Assembly: GCA_002778195.1 (NCBI GenBank) | Contig: PCDI01000001.1 | Location: 1,432,633 to 1,496,632 of the forward strand | DNA: 64,000 nt | Source of the DNA: Raffaelea ambrosiae | Taxonomy: Eukaryota > Ascomycota > Sordariomycetes > Ophiostomatales > Ophiostomataceae | Direction: 5' to 3' | Made by a program: the position numbers and the translations under genes | In this document: piece by piece, positions 1 through 11,695 of the stretch | Position numbering within the stretch: position 1 is the stretch's first letter | How the letters are laid out: each line of letters begins with the position of its first letter | The notes under the pieces: model-generated | The model's input: only the letters and a program-made list of their open reading frames with translations | Told to the model about the DNA's origin: nothing | Databases searched by the model: none

Positions 1-1247
1 CAGAACAGGGGACGGCTCGATGGCAAGGAGGATGCCTTTCTTTGGTAGTCACAATCCACGTGATATCAGAGGATCCATAATGATAATTTCAAAGCTTTCT
101 ATTCCTGCGTGTTCCTCACAGGCCATCGACACAGCTTACTCGCCGGCACCCATGCGGACCACGTGTTACAGCTGATCTCGACCATACGACGAGTTGACCA
201 AGGCGGCTTCAAAACAAGATACAATACGAAACAGGAGCAGACAACCTACAGGAGGAAATCCAAGCTTGCTCAAAAGCTATGTGCGCCTCGAGTTTCCTAA
301 TGGAGGTAGCTCTCCCAACAGAGAGCTTCCCAATGGAGCTCGTGGAGAAACAGATCGTGGAAAATACTAAAAGGCGGTTTTGCTTTGGCCCACTGGCATA
401 GTGCGCTGGAAAAATGGATCAAAAGAGGTGGGCGGATCGCCAGTTTCTCTACTATTTTCTCTGGTTACCACGGTCTAGAATAAAATCGCCAAGCGAGAGA
501 AGCGATGGGGAGGAGAAGCAAGAGGAAACGTATCTAGACGAAGAAAAGGAGGCTGTGCCTTTTGGGGAAGCTGCTCGTGATTGTGAGAAAATTTTCTCTC
601 TTATTTTTTTTTTTCCCCTTCTATTTTTGCGTATGCTGAGGAGCAATGGGAATAACGGCGTCCCCAATTTGCTGGTTAGTCTCGGCTTGTGTGGCTGGTG
701 GCACTGCTGACTTTGTGGAGAGAGTAGCTTTTTTTCCCCCTTTCTTCTACGAACCTTCTACCAAGAGACGTGGGGCTCCTTCCTCTTCTTACTACCGCGC
801 TCTTTCCGTTTGGGAGCATTGGGCGTGCAGCCAGAGTTATACATAGTATGATGCCATTTACTACAGGGCTGAATTGACAACGCCGACGAGAACTCGATCG
901 AGATAGACAGGACATCAGCGACGACACCGTACGCCTCGGGCTGGTCACGCCATTGGCCTGGATATCGTAGTGTTTGTTCCCTGAGCCCAACATGCAGCGG
1001 CGGTTCTTCAGCGGTTCTCGTTCCGTCTTCCGTGGTTCCCTGCGCATGCTCGTGTTCCATGTCGTCATCCTCTGTAGAAACTCCTGGGCACATCGATTTT
1101 TCTTTTTTTCTTTCTGTGCCTGTCGCTTTGCTGTGTTTGCCTTGCTTTGACCTGTTTGACCTACTGTTCCTGCCAGGCCTGTGTAAGCCCCTTTTCCACT
1201 TCGTTCCCAACAGAACAAGCCCAGCGCTGGACTGGCTCTTTTTTTGG

Positions 1248-1277
1248 CCCCCTTTGGGCCCCTTTGGGCCCCTTTGG
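1248..1277 (+). repeat. three-unit CCCCTTTGGG tandem repeat
   Basis: The ten-base unit CCCCTTTGGG is repeated about three times head to tail. It lies in non-coding DNA and has no obvious function. Confidence 0.8.
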
Positions 1278-1901
1278 CGCTGCGGACATCTGCCTGTTTC
1301 AGCAGACTCTCACTCATCATTCAGCCTCTCTCGTCTGCTCTCTTTTTTGCCCGCTCTTTTCGCTTTGCCACGGGTCTGGCCACGGGGACCAGAAAGCCGG
1401 CGCATGGCACTATGGCATGCAAAGCGAGTCTGCGTCGAACACTAATACCCAGAGACTTACTATGTATTGCCGCCGCCCCCCTTCCTTTGTTTATGCGGCA
1501 CGGCGCACTGTGTGCCCGCGTGAAGTTTTTCATTGACTGGTGAACTCCTCTTCCAGCATTCCTCCGGCAGTCGCGTGGACAAGCAAACTGCTGTTGAATC
1601 GTGCATCTTCTTCTTTCTAGTTTTCTTTTCCCCTCTTCTCTTTTCACCGCTTAGCAGTTTACAATCAAAAAGAGGGGAAGCAGAGCCCAAACGGGGAAAA
1701 AGGACAGCAGAGTTTTCCCCAGTAACACATGGTCGACAAACAAGGAAGCCACGGCAGTATGCACTTCTGAAGACTCTTCCTTGTCAACAGATCACCAGCA
1801 ACGCATTCCCTCCTCCCTCCCCCTGTCAACGAGTTAAAAGACGTCACGAGGTGGAGACACTGGCGCCTTTTGTGTGGAGGCGGTGGACTGGCCATGGCAG
1901 A

Positions 1902-1923
1902 CCATGCATGGCCCATGCATGGG
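1902..1923. repeat. double palindrome built on CATGCATGG
   Basis: Two adjacent self-complementary blocks, CCATGCATGG and CCCATGCATGGG, lie back to back. Four more CATGCATGG copies occur elsewhere in non-coding DNA (3366, 14784, 23954, 24205). This could be a transcription-factor site, but no factor can be assigned. Confidence 0.6.
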
Positions 1924-3935
1924 ACAATGATGGCGTTTCTGCTTTGGACGACGGGCATTGGTCGTTCGTGTTGTGCGAACCGTTGGTCAGTAATACTACA
2001 CAGGTACCGGCAATTGCCTGTGAATCACCTTGTTTCTGCATACACTTTTGTCCGTGGCAGGTCAGTGATGACAGGCTTGGACGTCTCGAATGGGCTGCCG
2101 TGCCTCGACGGCCGCCGGGGAAATTGGACAGCGAACGGTTTGCAGTCGCCTCGTTCTTGCTCGTCTCTGTCTCTCTCTCCGAAAGGCCACTTTGACAGAG
2201 CTCTCAACGTGACGCTTGCAGAGGAAAACAAAAGACGGTCAGACACTCATGATCACTTTGTGTGGACCTGCAACTGCACGGTGTGCCTGGGCGGCCGCCC
2301 GGCCCTCACACGGCTCGTTCTCGACGACTGGGGCGCCCCACTTGGGCTTGTCCCGGCCACATGTACTAGTACAATATATCGCAATGTAGCACGCCGCAGT
2401 CAGTCTGTACTCGGAACTTTGCGGTACCTGGCAGTCCAGCTAATGGCGAGCGAGGCATTTGCTCTGGAAAGGGTCTGACGCACTTCATCGGCGATATTAG
2501 TGGTCCGTCGCTCTTTCCGTTGCCCACCCCCTCCCTTCCACCGTATAAGGCGTACGGTGCAGTGGAGCAGTCTCTTACAGCAGTGCCTTCCCGTCTGGTA
2601 TCGTCGAGAGCTCCTTCCTTCTCTTTGACGCCTTTTATTTGCGTCCTCTCGCGTCCTCTTCTCCCCTTCTTTTCTTCTCTCCTTTTGGACCTCACGATCC
2701 TCTCAATCCACTTCCATTCTGCATCGTGTCCCGCTGCCAACACCGCATCAGGACACGCCACACACCTCCGTTGCAAGCAACATTGCCACAGGTAAGCTAC
2801 AAATGCAGCAGGCAGACCCTGCTTTTGTCTTGACGTCGTTGGGCCAGCCACAGCCATTCATGACACATCACCTCCAATTTGGAGCCTCGACCAAACTCGT
2901 TCTGCCCTCGCTCTCGCGCCCCCTTTGGCTCCTCCCCCCTGGGCCAATTCGACCCTTTGGCACCTCTTCCTCTTGTCTGGTGTCCTCTGCACAGCTCCGA
3001 CCCCAGCTCCCTGCAACAGCCAACAAGCAAATAAACCGTTTTGTTCCCTTCCAGCCCAACCAACCTCGACATCCTTTCGGATCCAACGAGATGCACACAC
3101 ACACACACGCACACATGAGAGGAGAAGCAGAGCCGCAAAGATAGGAGCGGTGACAGCCTTCAGGGGCATCGCTAGGCTGGGCTCTATTTGCCAATCCCTC
3201 TGCGGAATGCCTTGCCGATATCTGTCGTCCCCTATCGTTCCCTTATCACAGTCCCGTCTGCTGGCCCCCCTGGCCTGACCAGTTCACACACCATCCCCCC
3301 GACAAGAAGACGCGGGTCTCTTCCCCGTTATCAGAGTTGCCTCTCCAGCTGGCGCCGGCATCCTGCATGCATGGCACATGCCGGGGACCGACACGCTTCG
3401 TTTTCTCCATTCCTCCACCTGTCTATCAGCCTCCTCGTCCCCTATGGCCCCCCCCTCTTTGCCTGCCACTTCAGTCCTGCCTCGCCTTGCCTGATACGCT
3501 TATCTTGTACACCGGTTCACAGCCAGATGCGGTTGCATTGACTTTGATCCAATTCGTCCTCTCATACGCTTCTTTGCTCGCTGCTTTTTTTGTCTTGTGT
3601 TTTCTTTCTCACCGTAACTTTGTTCGGCACCTGTTGCCCGCCATTCCCCAGCCATTTGCCGCCCTCGCCCTCCTTTTTTCTTTGTTGTCGAATTCTGGTC
3701 TCGGCTGGCGTTGGGGCTGCAGACACGGATCAGGACTCTGTTTAGTTTCAAACGCTTTGGGCCTTTTACTGACTTTACCTCGCCTAGTACTGCCCAGTGC
3801 TGCTCTTATACACAACCTGATCATTCCGCATAGCACAAGACTCGTCTCTGTTCTCCGAAACGCATCGAGCCCAGCATATTCTCAGTTTCTTCGATTTTGT
3901 TTCCTGTTTCTTTCCTACATCCAGCCAACTTCACA

Positions 3936-6900
3936 ATGTCTGCCACAACCGCATCACAACCAGTCGTGCCGCCACGTCCGGCCAGATCAAGCGACACTCC
4001 CAAGGTGCCACAACGCCCAAGTCGTCGTCCCGACCGCTCCGTCTCGCCCGGCCGCTTTGCGCCATCGCCATTGAACGACGTTCTCGCCAAGGGCCCCAGC
4101 ACCGGTGGCCTTGGGTCGTCGCTGCTGTCGGCTGACCCGGCCGACCGCACTGGCTCCGTCGACCTGCCCTCCCTCGGCGAAGAGGGCATGGAATACGAGG
4201 TTGTTGAAGAGCTTGAGCTCAAGGCGCACTCGCAGGCTGGCAGCAGCCGTGCAGCCTCGCCAGAACACACCCGCACTATTGGTGAGGACCTCAAACTGCA
4301 TGCGCCGCGGCCCTCGCTCCCTGCTTCTAGCGCGAAGCAGCGCGTGGCAACCGTCACGCGCACCGACAGCGACAAGGCGGCCGCCTATGGCATTGGCCAT
4401 GCCAGCAGCGACGAGGCGAGCCTGCACAAGAAAAAGAGCACCACCAGCCAGGTGTCGTCGGAAGAGCTGGCCGACGAGGACGAGCAGGGCATCCCGGAGA
4501 TCGGTGTCCAGGTTCCCATGTACCCGAATGCCGGCGACGTCCAAGCACCCTCACCCGCCCCGGGCCACGAAGCCTTCGAAGCGGCAGCCAAGAAGAACCA
4601 CGTTCGCAGAAAGAGCAATCTGCCGCCTGGGAGCTACGGCCTGCATGGCCATGGTCTGCTTCCGTCCGACAAGCTCGAGCAGGCTTACTACTCGAAGCAT
4701 CCCGAGCTGGCCAAGCAAGAGCACAAGTCGCACCACGCTGACCGTGTGCGCGACGATTCCATGACGAGCGACGCGCTCAACAAGATTGTGCGCGAAACCG
4801 CCAGCCACGGCACTGGTCTGGGTAAGTCTAGTCACCCTTTTTTTGTGTGTGTTCTGTCTTTGAAAACCATCTTCTCCCGGTGCCTTTGTCTCGTTTTGAG
4901 GGGCTCCGTTCGTTTGTCGGCGCGTCTTTGTTTCAGAGTGATGACAGAGATGACATGGCTGCGTTTGGGTGCCATGTGGGGGTTTCGTTTCTTTTTTTTC
5001 CTTCTTTTTGCTTTTTATTGCTGCGACTGCACAAAGCTACGCGACCATTACGTTACCCTTTATGCGGTCATTTCATGCTACCACCTCCTGGAGCTGTGCC
5101 TAGCGCTAACTCTTATCCCGCAGCCACCCACGACATTAATGGCACCCCCAGCGAGCAGGTTGGCTGGCAAGCTATCGAAGAATCGGTGTCGCGCCCCGCC
5201 TCTGTCGCACCCAAGGGCAAGTCAAACAGTTTCAGCAGCCAATCTTCTGCCGCCGGTTCTGTGCATAAGAAACACTCCCTCACCACTCCCGAGATCTCAC
5301 TTCCTGCCGCCCCTGCAGAGGAGGTCGAAGAAGAAGAAGACCTCTCAGCTACCATCCATATTGAAGACCCCCGCCGCAGAAGCGTCATGTTTGACGAGAA
5401 CACCCCCGAAATTGAGACAGAGGAGAACCAGGCCCCGGTTCTCGCTCTTGACGAAGTTGCCAAGGACCCGTCGGCCTACGAGCACGAACCTGCTGTCGAA
5501 CCTTCGCTGCATCGCGGCAGCTCCTACGAAGACTCGTCCAGTCGCCCAGCAAGCCGTCCCGCAAGTCGCCCGTCCAGCATTTTCAAGGGCTCGCACATTG
5601 CGAAGGAGACCGACTCAGCCGCCGCCGAAGACGACTACGAACCTCTGTTTTCCGACAAGCCTGCCCCTGCTGCGACCAAATCCGTGAAAACCGACGAAGC
5701 GACCGCCAAGTTTCCCAGCCGCGATATCTGGGAGGACGCCCCCAGCAGTGCGCACCATACCGCTGAAGTCTCTGCCGTTGCCACGCCGATCGAGGCCGCC
5801 GAGGAGGACCCACATAAGACCAGACATTCTATCGACAGCAGTCGCCAGGAAGGCGAGACCGCTGCCCAGGCCTTCGCCAGACGCCAGGAAGAGTTGGCAG
5901 AGAAGGAGCTGCAGGGCGAAGAGACCTTCTCAGAACACCGCACCTCCCACAAGCCTGTGCCTAGGGTGCAGCAGTCTCATCTGCCCAGGGGCTTTATGGC
6001 TACAGCTGCCGGCATCGCCGGCATTGCCGGTGTCGCAGGCGCTGCTGCCGCCCACGGCAGCAGTGACAAGGCTCGGCCATCCGCTGGCCAGCGCTTCCCT
6101 AGCCGCGATGTCTGGGAGGACGCTCCTGAGAGTCTGCAGCTGGAGACCACAGTTTCTGCTCCCCAACAGGAAGAAGTGCCATCGCCTGCGGAGCCTCCCT
6201 CTAAGCCAGAAGTCCCGCACCGACCCGTTAGGAAGCTGACGGACCCCGCCGAGAAGGCGGTCCCTGTTGTGCCCAGCCGCCCGAAGCCAAGAACCACAAC
6301 AAGCAGCGACAGCACCAGCACTAGTGCCAGCGTCTCAAAGCCCTTTGTGCCAGAGCGGCCCAAGCCGCACATCCCGGCGCGGCCAGTCAGACACCAGTCG
6401 AGTAGTCCCGGCACAGACAAGGAGGTGGAGGGCCACTCACGACCAAAGCCGGCCATCCCTGCCCGTCCCGTTGGCGGCAAGATTGCGGCCCTGCAGGCCA
6501 CCTTCATGTCTGATTTGAACAAGAAGCTGAAGATTGGACCGCAGGCGCCGAAGAAGGAGGAGCCAGAAGCCGCGTCCGAAGAAGCCAAAGAAGTCCAGAA
6601 GGCGCCATTAGTCGACGCCCGCAAGGGCCGCGCCCGTGGTCCTCAGCGGCGTGCTCCGCCGTCGGCAGCTGCGGCTACTTCGTCAGCGTCTTCTGCAGCT
6701 CCAGCCGCACTTGGTTTCTCGACCACCACAACCTTGTACAGCATTGATGAGGAGGGTGCTTTGCGTGTTAGTGGCATTGAGACTGCAAAGGCTGTCGAGA
6801 AGGCATTGGAGGTTGAGGAGCCCAAGGTTGAAGAGAAGCCAGAAAAGACGGAGGAAGTTGTTGGGGAGAAGCCTGTGGAGAAGCTGGTTGAGAAGCCAGT

Positions 6901-7147
6901 TGAAAAGATCGAAGAGAAGGCCGCTGTGGAGGAAGAGAAGGAAGAGGTGGCTGAGGAGAAGGAGGCCAAGGCAGAGAAGTCTGAAAAGCTAGAAGAGAAG
7001 GACGATGAAGACGATGAAAAAGAGGAGGAAGCCGAAGAGACGCCAGTCGTGGCCAAGAAAGACGTGGAAGCCAAGGCCATGGCCGAGACTGTGGACGAAG
7101 ACAGTGCCGAAGTGAAGACGGACGAAGAGGACGCAGCCAAGGAATGA
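3936..7147 (+). CDS. AIM21: Aim21-family actin-patch protein
   Basis: Two exons, 3936-4821 and 5124-7147, give 969 residues; the 302-bp intron has donor GTAAGT, a CTAAC branch site near 5106 and acceptor CCCGCAG. The start is the ATG preceding SATTASQPVVPPRPAR. In yeast, Aim21 acts with Tda2 at cortical actin patches to restrain barbed-end actin assembly. Supporting features are the N-terminal block PQRPSRRPDRSVSPGRFAPS, many Pro-Arg SH3-ligand motifs (VPPRPAR, IPARPV, VPSRPKP), the block GKIAALQATFMSDLNKKL near residues 748-765, and an acidic Glu/Lys-rich tail from about 830 with KPVEK-type repeats. The phrase FPSRDxWEDAP occurs twice, at about 492-502 and 620-630. The protein is longer than the yeast one and mostly disordered. 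The family call is confident; the biochemical role is inferred from yeast. Confidence 0.85.
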
Positions 7148-7809
7148 TCAGGTCAAGGGTTGAGAAGAAGATATACTTGACTTGGGTCGGTGTCTGTTCC
7201 TGTTTTCTTGACTCGTTCTCGTACTGGCTTTTTTGGGTATTTTCTTGTTTGCTCAGCTACTATTGTCTTTCTCTTTTGGCTACTAGGCTGTTGCTTTTTT
7301 GTTTACCTACTAGACTTGGATTTTTTTTGCTCGTAGTTTTTGCATGCCACATGTGCCCATGTTCTGCCTGCGTTCATTCTCAGGCTGTCCATCATCAGCC
7401 TGTTTGTTTTTTTGCCCATTGCTGTAGCATATTTGATGCATATCATACGACCCAATCTGTCTCTGGGCAAACACCTTGTTCTTGGAAACGCATATACACA
7501 CCATAATCAAACTCCATTTTGGATCTGCTTCCATACTGTCATTATTGTCATCAAGTGGTACGTGCTATTGTTACAGAGAAAAGCTGACATGGAAGCCCCC
7601 AGTGCAAAACTCCTGTTTTCATGGACCGAACTTTGCCAAAAACAAAACCCGTGTCAAAATACAAAAGACAAACTAAGACATAGGAAAATCCCAATCTCGT
7701 CATAGTGGTTCGTTTCATTTCTTTTTTTTTTTCGATGCAAGGGTGAATGAGAATGCAAGAATGCCAAATGCTTGTTTTGTGTGTGTTTTCCACTCGCAGC
7801 CTCTCCCCC
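7148..7809. other. convergent 3' region between AIM21 and MCM10
   Basis: This 660-bp tail-to-tail spacer is T-rich near AIM21 and A-rich further on, as expected for 3' UTRs and polyadenylation signals of both genes. I see no gene in it. Confidence 0.6.
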
Positions 7810-10799
7810 TCATATAATCACCAGCTCGTCGTCTTCCAGGTCAAACTCGATTGTGGCCGGGTGGTGGCCGCTCGATCCAGCCGCTCCCGACCCGGTCACG
7901 GTGGTCCCCAGACTCTCCCGCCCAGCTTCGCGGATACCCTTTTCGCCCAGGAAAAAACGTGTCTTCTTACGGACGGGCGACCGGTCCGAGGAGGGTGTGG
8001 CCTGTGTTTGAGACGAGTCCACGCCTGCGCCTGGACGGCCAGCGGTGGAAGCCGCCACGGAAGACAGGATGGACGACGGCACCAGCTTCTCGCCCTGCTT
8101 CATGCGACCCAGCTTGGCCGTCAAGTCGGTGCCCCATCCCAAGCCGCCGGTATGGCGATTGTGCGTATTCGCTCCTCCTCCTCCTCCTCCTCTTCCGCCA
8201 CCAGCACTGGTCAGCGTACTCGATAGGGACGACTGAGGCCGCTTGCGCTTGACGGGACTGAGATGAATCATGGGAGAGGCTGTCAGCTGCTGGCCACCGT
8301 CGAACAGGTCGGATTGTGACGAGGACGACGCGATGCTGCTGCTATTCAGACCACCACCACCAGCACCACCACCACGTCGCGACGCCACCGATGCCAGCAG
8401 ACTGGCTCGTGATGCAGCAGCCTGCTCGGCCCTTGAACCGATCGTTGTCGTCGTCGTCGCCAACGATGTCAACGAAGTCGCTGCCGATGATGCGGACGAT
8501 AGTGTGGCAGAGCGCGTAGATGATGTCGACGACAACGAGGCCGTCCCCGCGGCGGATGTTCCTAAAGACGGCTTCTTCTTCTTTTCTGCCTCCGCCGCGG
8601 CCGCCGCTTTTTCTGCGGCCCGGTCCCGCGCCGTCAGCTTCATGTAGTCCCGCCCAGCACCCGACCCCAGCTCGCCCAGCTTCCGCGCAATGTCCGTCTC
8701 CCGCTCCTTGGCCGCCAGCCGCCGCTTGATGCCTTCCTTGCGCTCCACCTTGTCGGAATAGCCGCCGTCGTCGCGGTCCAGCAGCGAGCTCGCACTGCTC
8801 CGTCCGCCGCCGCCGCCGCCGCCACCGCCGCCGCCCGACACGTACCACTGGCTCTGCGTGAACGAGTCGTAGCCGGTGGTTGCGTTTTTGTTGTTGGACT
8901 TGTGGTATTTCGCGTACTTGTTGTTGTTCCCATTGTTCCTCCGCTCGTCCAGCCCGAACCCGGCCGCGCCGTTGATCTCGTTGCGCGTGGCCCGCATCTT
9001 GCGCACCGCCTCGTTCATGTGGAACTCGCAGAACTCGGTGCGCTTGGCATTGACCCAGGCGCTGCACAGCTGGCCGTCGCGCTTGATGGACTTGCAGTAG
9101 CCGAGGTCGCGCGCGGTGCCAATCTCCAGGATGGTGTCTTCGTCCGAGTTGATGACCAGCCCCCAGCGGCCCGTGTCCTGGCGGCCCTTGGGCGGCGGCA
9201 TGACGACCGGGTTGAGAATGGCCACGACCGTGCCGGTCGGCAGCTTCCAGAAGCGGTCGAAGCCCGTCTTGAACAAGAACAGGTCGACCTGGTAGGTCAG
9301 GTCGACCAGCGTCAGCACCATGTACTTGCCGCGGTCGTGCTGGTTCTTGCCCTGGTTGCTGCTGTCGTTGAGCGCGGCCGTGGCGCCGCCCGGCTGCTTG
9401 TGTGCGCGCGGGTCCGACTTGGCGGCCACAATGGCCAGCACGACCACGTCGGTCTCGACCTCGGGCAGCGCAAAGTCGGGCGCCTTGACCTCCCGCAGCA
9501 GGTCCTGCAGGCTGTACGTGGTCTTGCCGGACACGGCGCGCGCCACGACCGCGTGCGGCAGCACGCGTTTCGACAGGTGGAAGCCGCTGTACGGCTCAAA
9601 CGATTCTCCTCCTCCTCCTCCTCCTCCTCCTCCTCCGTCTGCGTCGTCGGGCTTTTTGTCTGCGGCTGCAAAAGGATCCTCCGCCTCCTCCCCGCTCCTC
9701 TGTGTCCGCAGATCCGGCGTGGTCCTGCTTCGATGGAGAAACCGGCCCGGTCCTTGTCCTCCGAGAATGTCGTCCCGGCTGTACTGTTGCTGCGGCGGCA
9801 GTTTGGACGCGGTGGCCGGCGGTCGATCCAGGGCGGGCAGGTCGGCGGCCGCCTTGGCCTTGTAGTCCTCCATCTCGGCACGGCCCACGCTGAACGCCGA
9901 CGTGCGCGCCTTCTGGATGCGCTCCGCCTTGTCCTGCCTGGCAGCCTCCTGGGTCCGTGCCGCGGCGAGGCGCTCGTTGAAACTCAACGGCCGGGCCGGT
10001 GCAGCCGCAGCCGCAGCCGCAGCCGAGCCCGGGGTGTTTGCTGCTCCGCCCGCCCTCCGGCGCAGTGAGGACGGCGCCCGCTTCAGCGACACGTCCTGGC
10101 CGCGCAGGCCCTTGTCGATGCCGAGCAAGACGCGGCGGGGGGATTTCTGAGTCACATCGGTCGGCCTCCCCGAGGCGGCCGACTGGGTCCTCCGTACGGG
10201 CGAGGCTGGCACCTCGATGGCGGCGGCGGCGGCGGCGGTTGTCTTTTGTGGAGAGCGAGCTCGGAGGCTGCCTGCTGTCGTCAGTCCTGCCCCGCCTGTT
10301 TCTCCGAGTCGACCGGACATGGCCGTGCTGGACCGTATTGTGTCCCCTGCTGTGCGCCCTATTGTCCCCCCTGATAACGTCTTTGTTGGTGATGTCGTCC
10401 CTGCGTCGTGTGCTTTCGCGGCCTGCAACTTCTTCAACCGCAGCTTGGCCTGGATCAGCTGGAGCTGCAGCTGCAGCGTCTCCTCGTCATCGTCTTCTTC
10501 TGCTGGATTGTTTTCGTCCCCCATGGTGTCGTTGTCGTCTTCGTCCTGAAACAAACGGCGGCCACGGCCTCCGCCGGGTGTGCGGCTTCGGAGGGGGGAT
10601 GGCGATGTCTGCCGCTCGGCCATGCGTCGTAATCGTGCGCGGCCGCCGGGTGTGCTGAGGAGGGCTTCGTGTGGCGATCGCGGTGGCCACTGGGGCTCGG
10701 CGGCTGGTGATTCTTTGGGAAAAGGCGGGAAGAGAAGAGTGTTACAACAAGACTTGTGCGTGTTCTGTTGAGTGGTGATCAATACTTACTTGGCAGCAT
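7810..10799 (-). CDS. MCM10: DNA replication initiation factor Mcm10
   Basis: Mcm10 binds the CMG helicase and DNA polymerase alpha in the nucleus to activate origins. A 10-nt first coding exon (10790-10799, ATGCTGCCA plus one base) joins over a 77-bp intron (10713-10789, donor GTAAGT, acceptor CAAAG) to exon 2 (7810-10712). This gives 970 residues starting MLPKSPAAEPQWPPRSPHEA, which fits fungal Mcm10 N-termini better than the unspliced reading. The OB-fold core lies at about 380-530 (SLQDLLREVKAPDF, DLTYQVDLFLFKTGFDRFWK). It is followed near 541 by the CCCH zinc finger GYCKSIKRDGQLC...EFCEFH. A coiled-coil and basic region and a C-terminus rich in Ser and Gly runs follow. Many trinucleotide-encoded runs (Ala, Gly, Thr) make it longer than average. 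It is divergent from RNH202, with ACGCGT boxes between them. The family assignment is very secure. Confidence 0.95.
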
Positions 10800-11695
10800 T
10801 GCTGGGGAGGTTGTATCGCGATAGTGAAGAGAGAGAGAAAATGGGGTTCGCCGTCGTGAAGACAGGAAGACAAAACGATTGCGGCAGAAGACCAGAGTTG
10901 TTTACCGTCTGCCTCTCCCTGCAGTAGTAATAGCGGTAGTGCTGCTGCCCTGCATGGATGGCAAGGTGGTTTTTCGATTTCCCTGCTATTGGGGTCCTTG
11001 TTACTATGCGTGGTACTGTGTATGGGGGGAGCGAACCGTCCAGGAGAGACAAGGGTGGCTTAGTCTGGGAGAAGGATCGGGGACGAACCTCACAGAACGC
11101 TACCGAGAGCATGAAAGAATGGGTGCAGTAGAAAGCCAGTGATGTGAGATACTGAAGCTATGGTGCCGATCCGACAATACAACTTCGCCACAGAAAGAGA
11201 CGGGGAGATGGAACCAGCTCTCGGCGAAACGTTTTTGTGTCCCCAAAGGTCCAATGGCTGCTAAGAGCTTACCGGCAGTAGCAGAGGCATGTCCCATAGA
11301 GCACGAGGCACACTAAACTCCAATGGACTAGTTATGATGGTGTTGTGGTGGGCGTATGGGGTGAAACGAGGCCAGAAGAAATAGGGGAGTGGGCAGAGCT
11401 TTTTTTTTTGGCTGTAGTCGCTACTAACGCGTTACCACGCGTCTGTACCCCGACGCGTCAGGGCGATAAGATAAGCCGTCTATTAACTCTCAGCGCTCGC
11501 AACGTAACTTCAGAATAGCGACAACGTCAGCCAAAGCCTTGCGAACATTAGTGAAACATCTGGCCGAGACGACGACAGCTTTCACGGGTTTTTTTTTGTT
11601 CTTATTCTTTTTCAGAGAGTTGTCGAGTTCAATTGAACATTTGGCGCTCGATTTGACGCTCATCCACCACCACCCACCACCCACCACCCACCACC
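10800..11695. promoter_or_regulatory. divergent MCM10/RNH202 promoter
   Basis: This 896-bp head-to-head spacer has no coding frame of substance. It holds the ACGCGT cluster at 11427-11458. Immediately before the RNH202 ATG there is a CCACCA-type repeat (about 11664-11695) that must lie in the leader. Confidence 0.7.
11427..11458. promoter_or_regulatory. three MluI cell-cycle boxes (ACGCGT)
   Basis: ACGCGT occurs at 11427-11432, 11437-11442 and 11453-11458. This is the core site of MBF (Mbp1-Swi6 class), which drives G1/S expression of replication genes in fungi. The cluster is about 240-270 bp upstream of the RNH202 ATG and about 630-660 bp upstream of the MCM10 ATG, so it could serve both. 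Confidence 0.7.

Larger units (their letters stand above)
1..3935. other. gene-free leader region upstream of AIM21
   Basis: No reading frame here has coding character or a recognisable domain; all are short, low-complexity and overlap on both strands. The DNA is T/C-rich on the plus strand. It contains a decanucleotide tandem CCCCTTTGGG (about 1248-1277), a double CATGCATGG palindrome block (1902-1923) with a further copy at 3366-3374, and a CA microsatellite near 3090-3115. The last few hundred bases, pyrimidine-rich up to the ATG at 3936, are presumably promoter and 5' UTR of AIM21. Confidence 0.6.
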
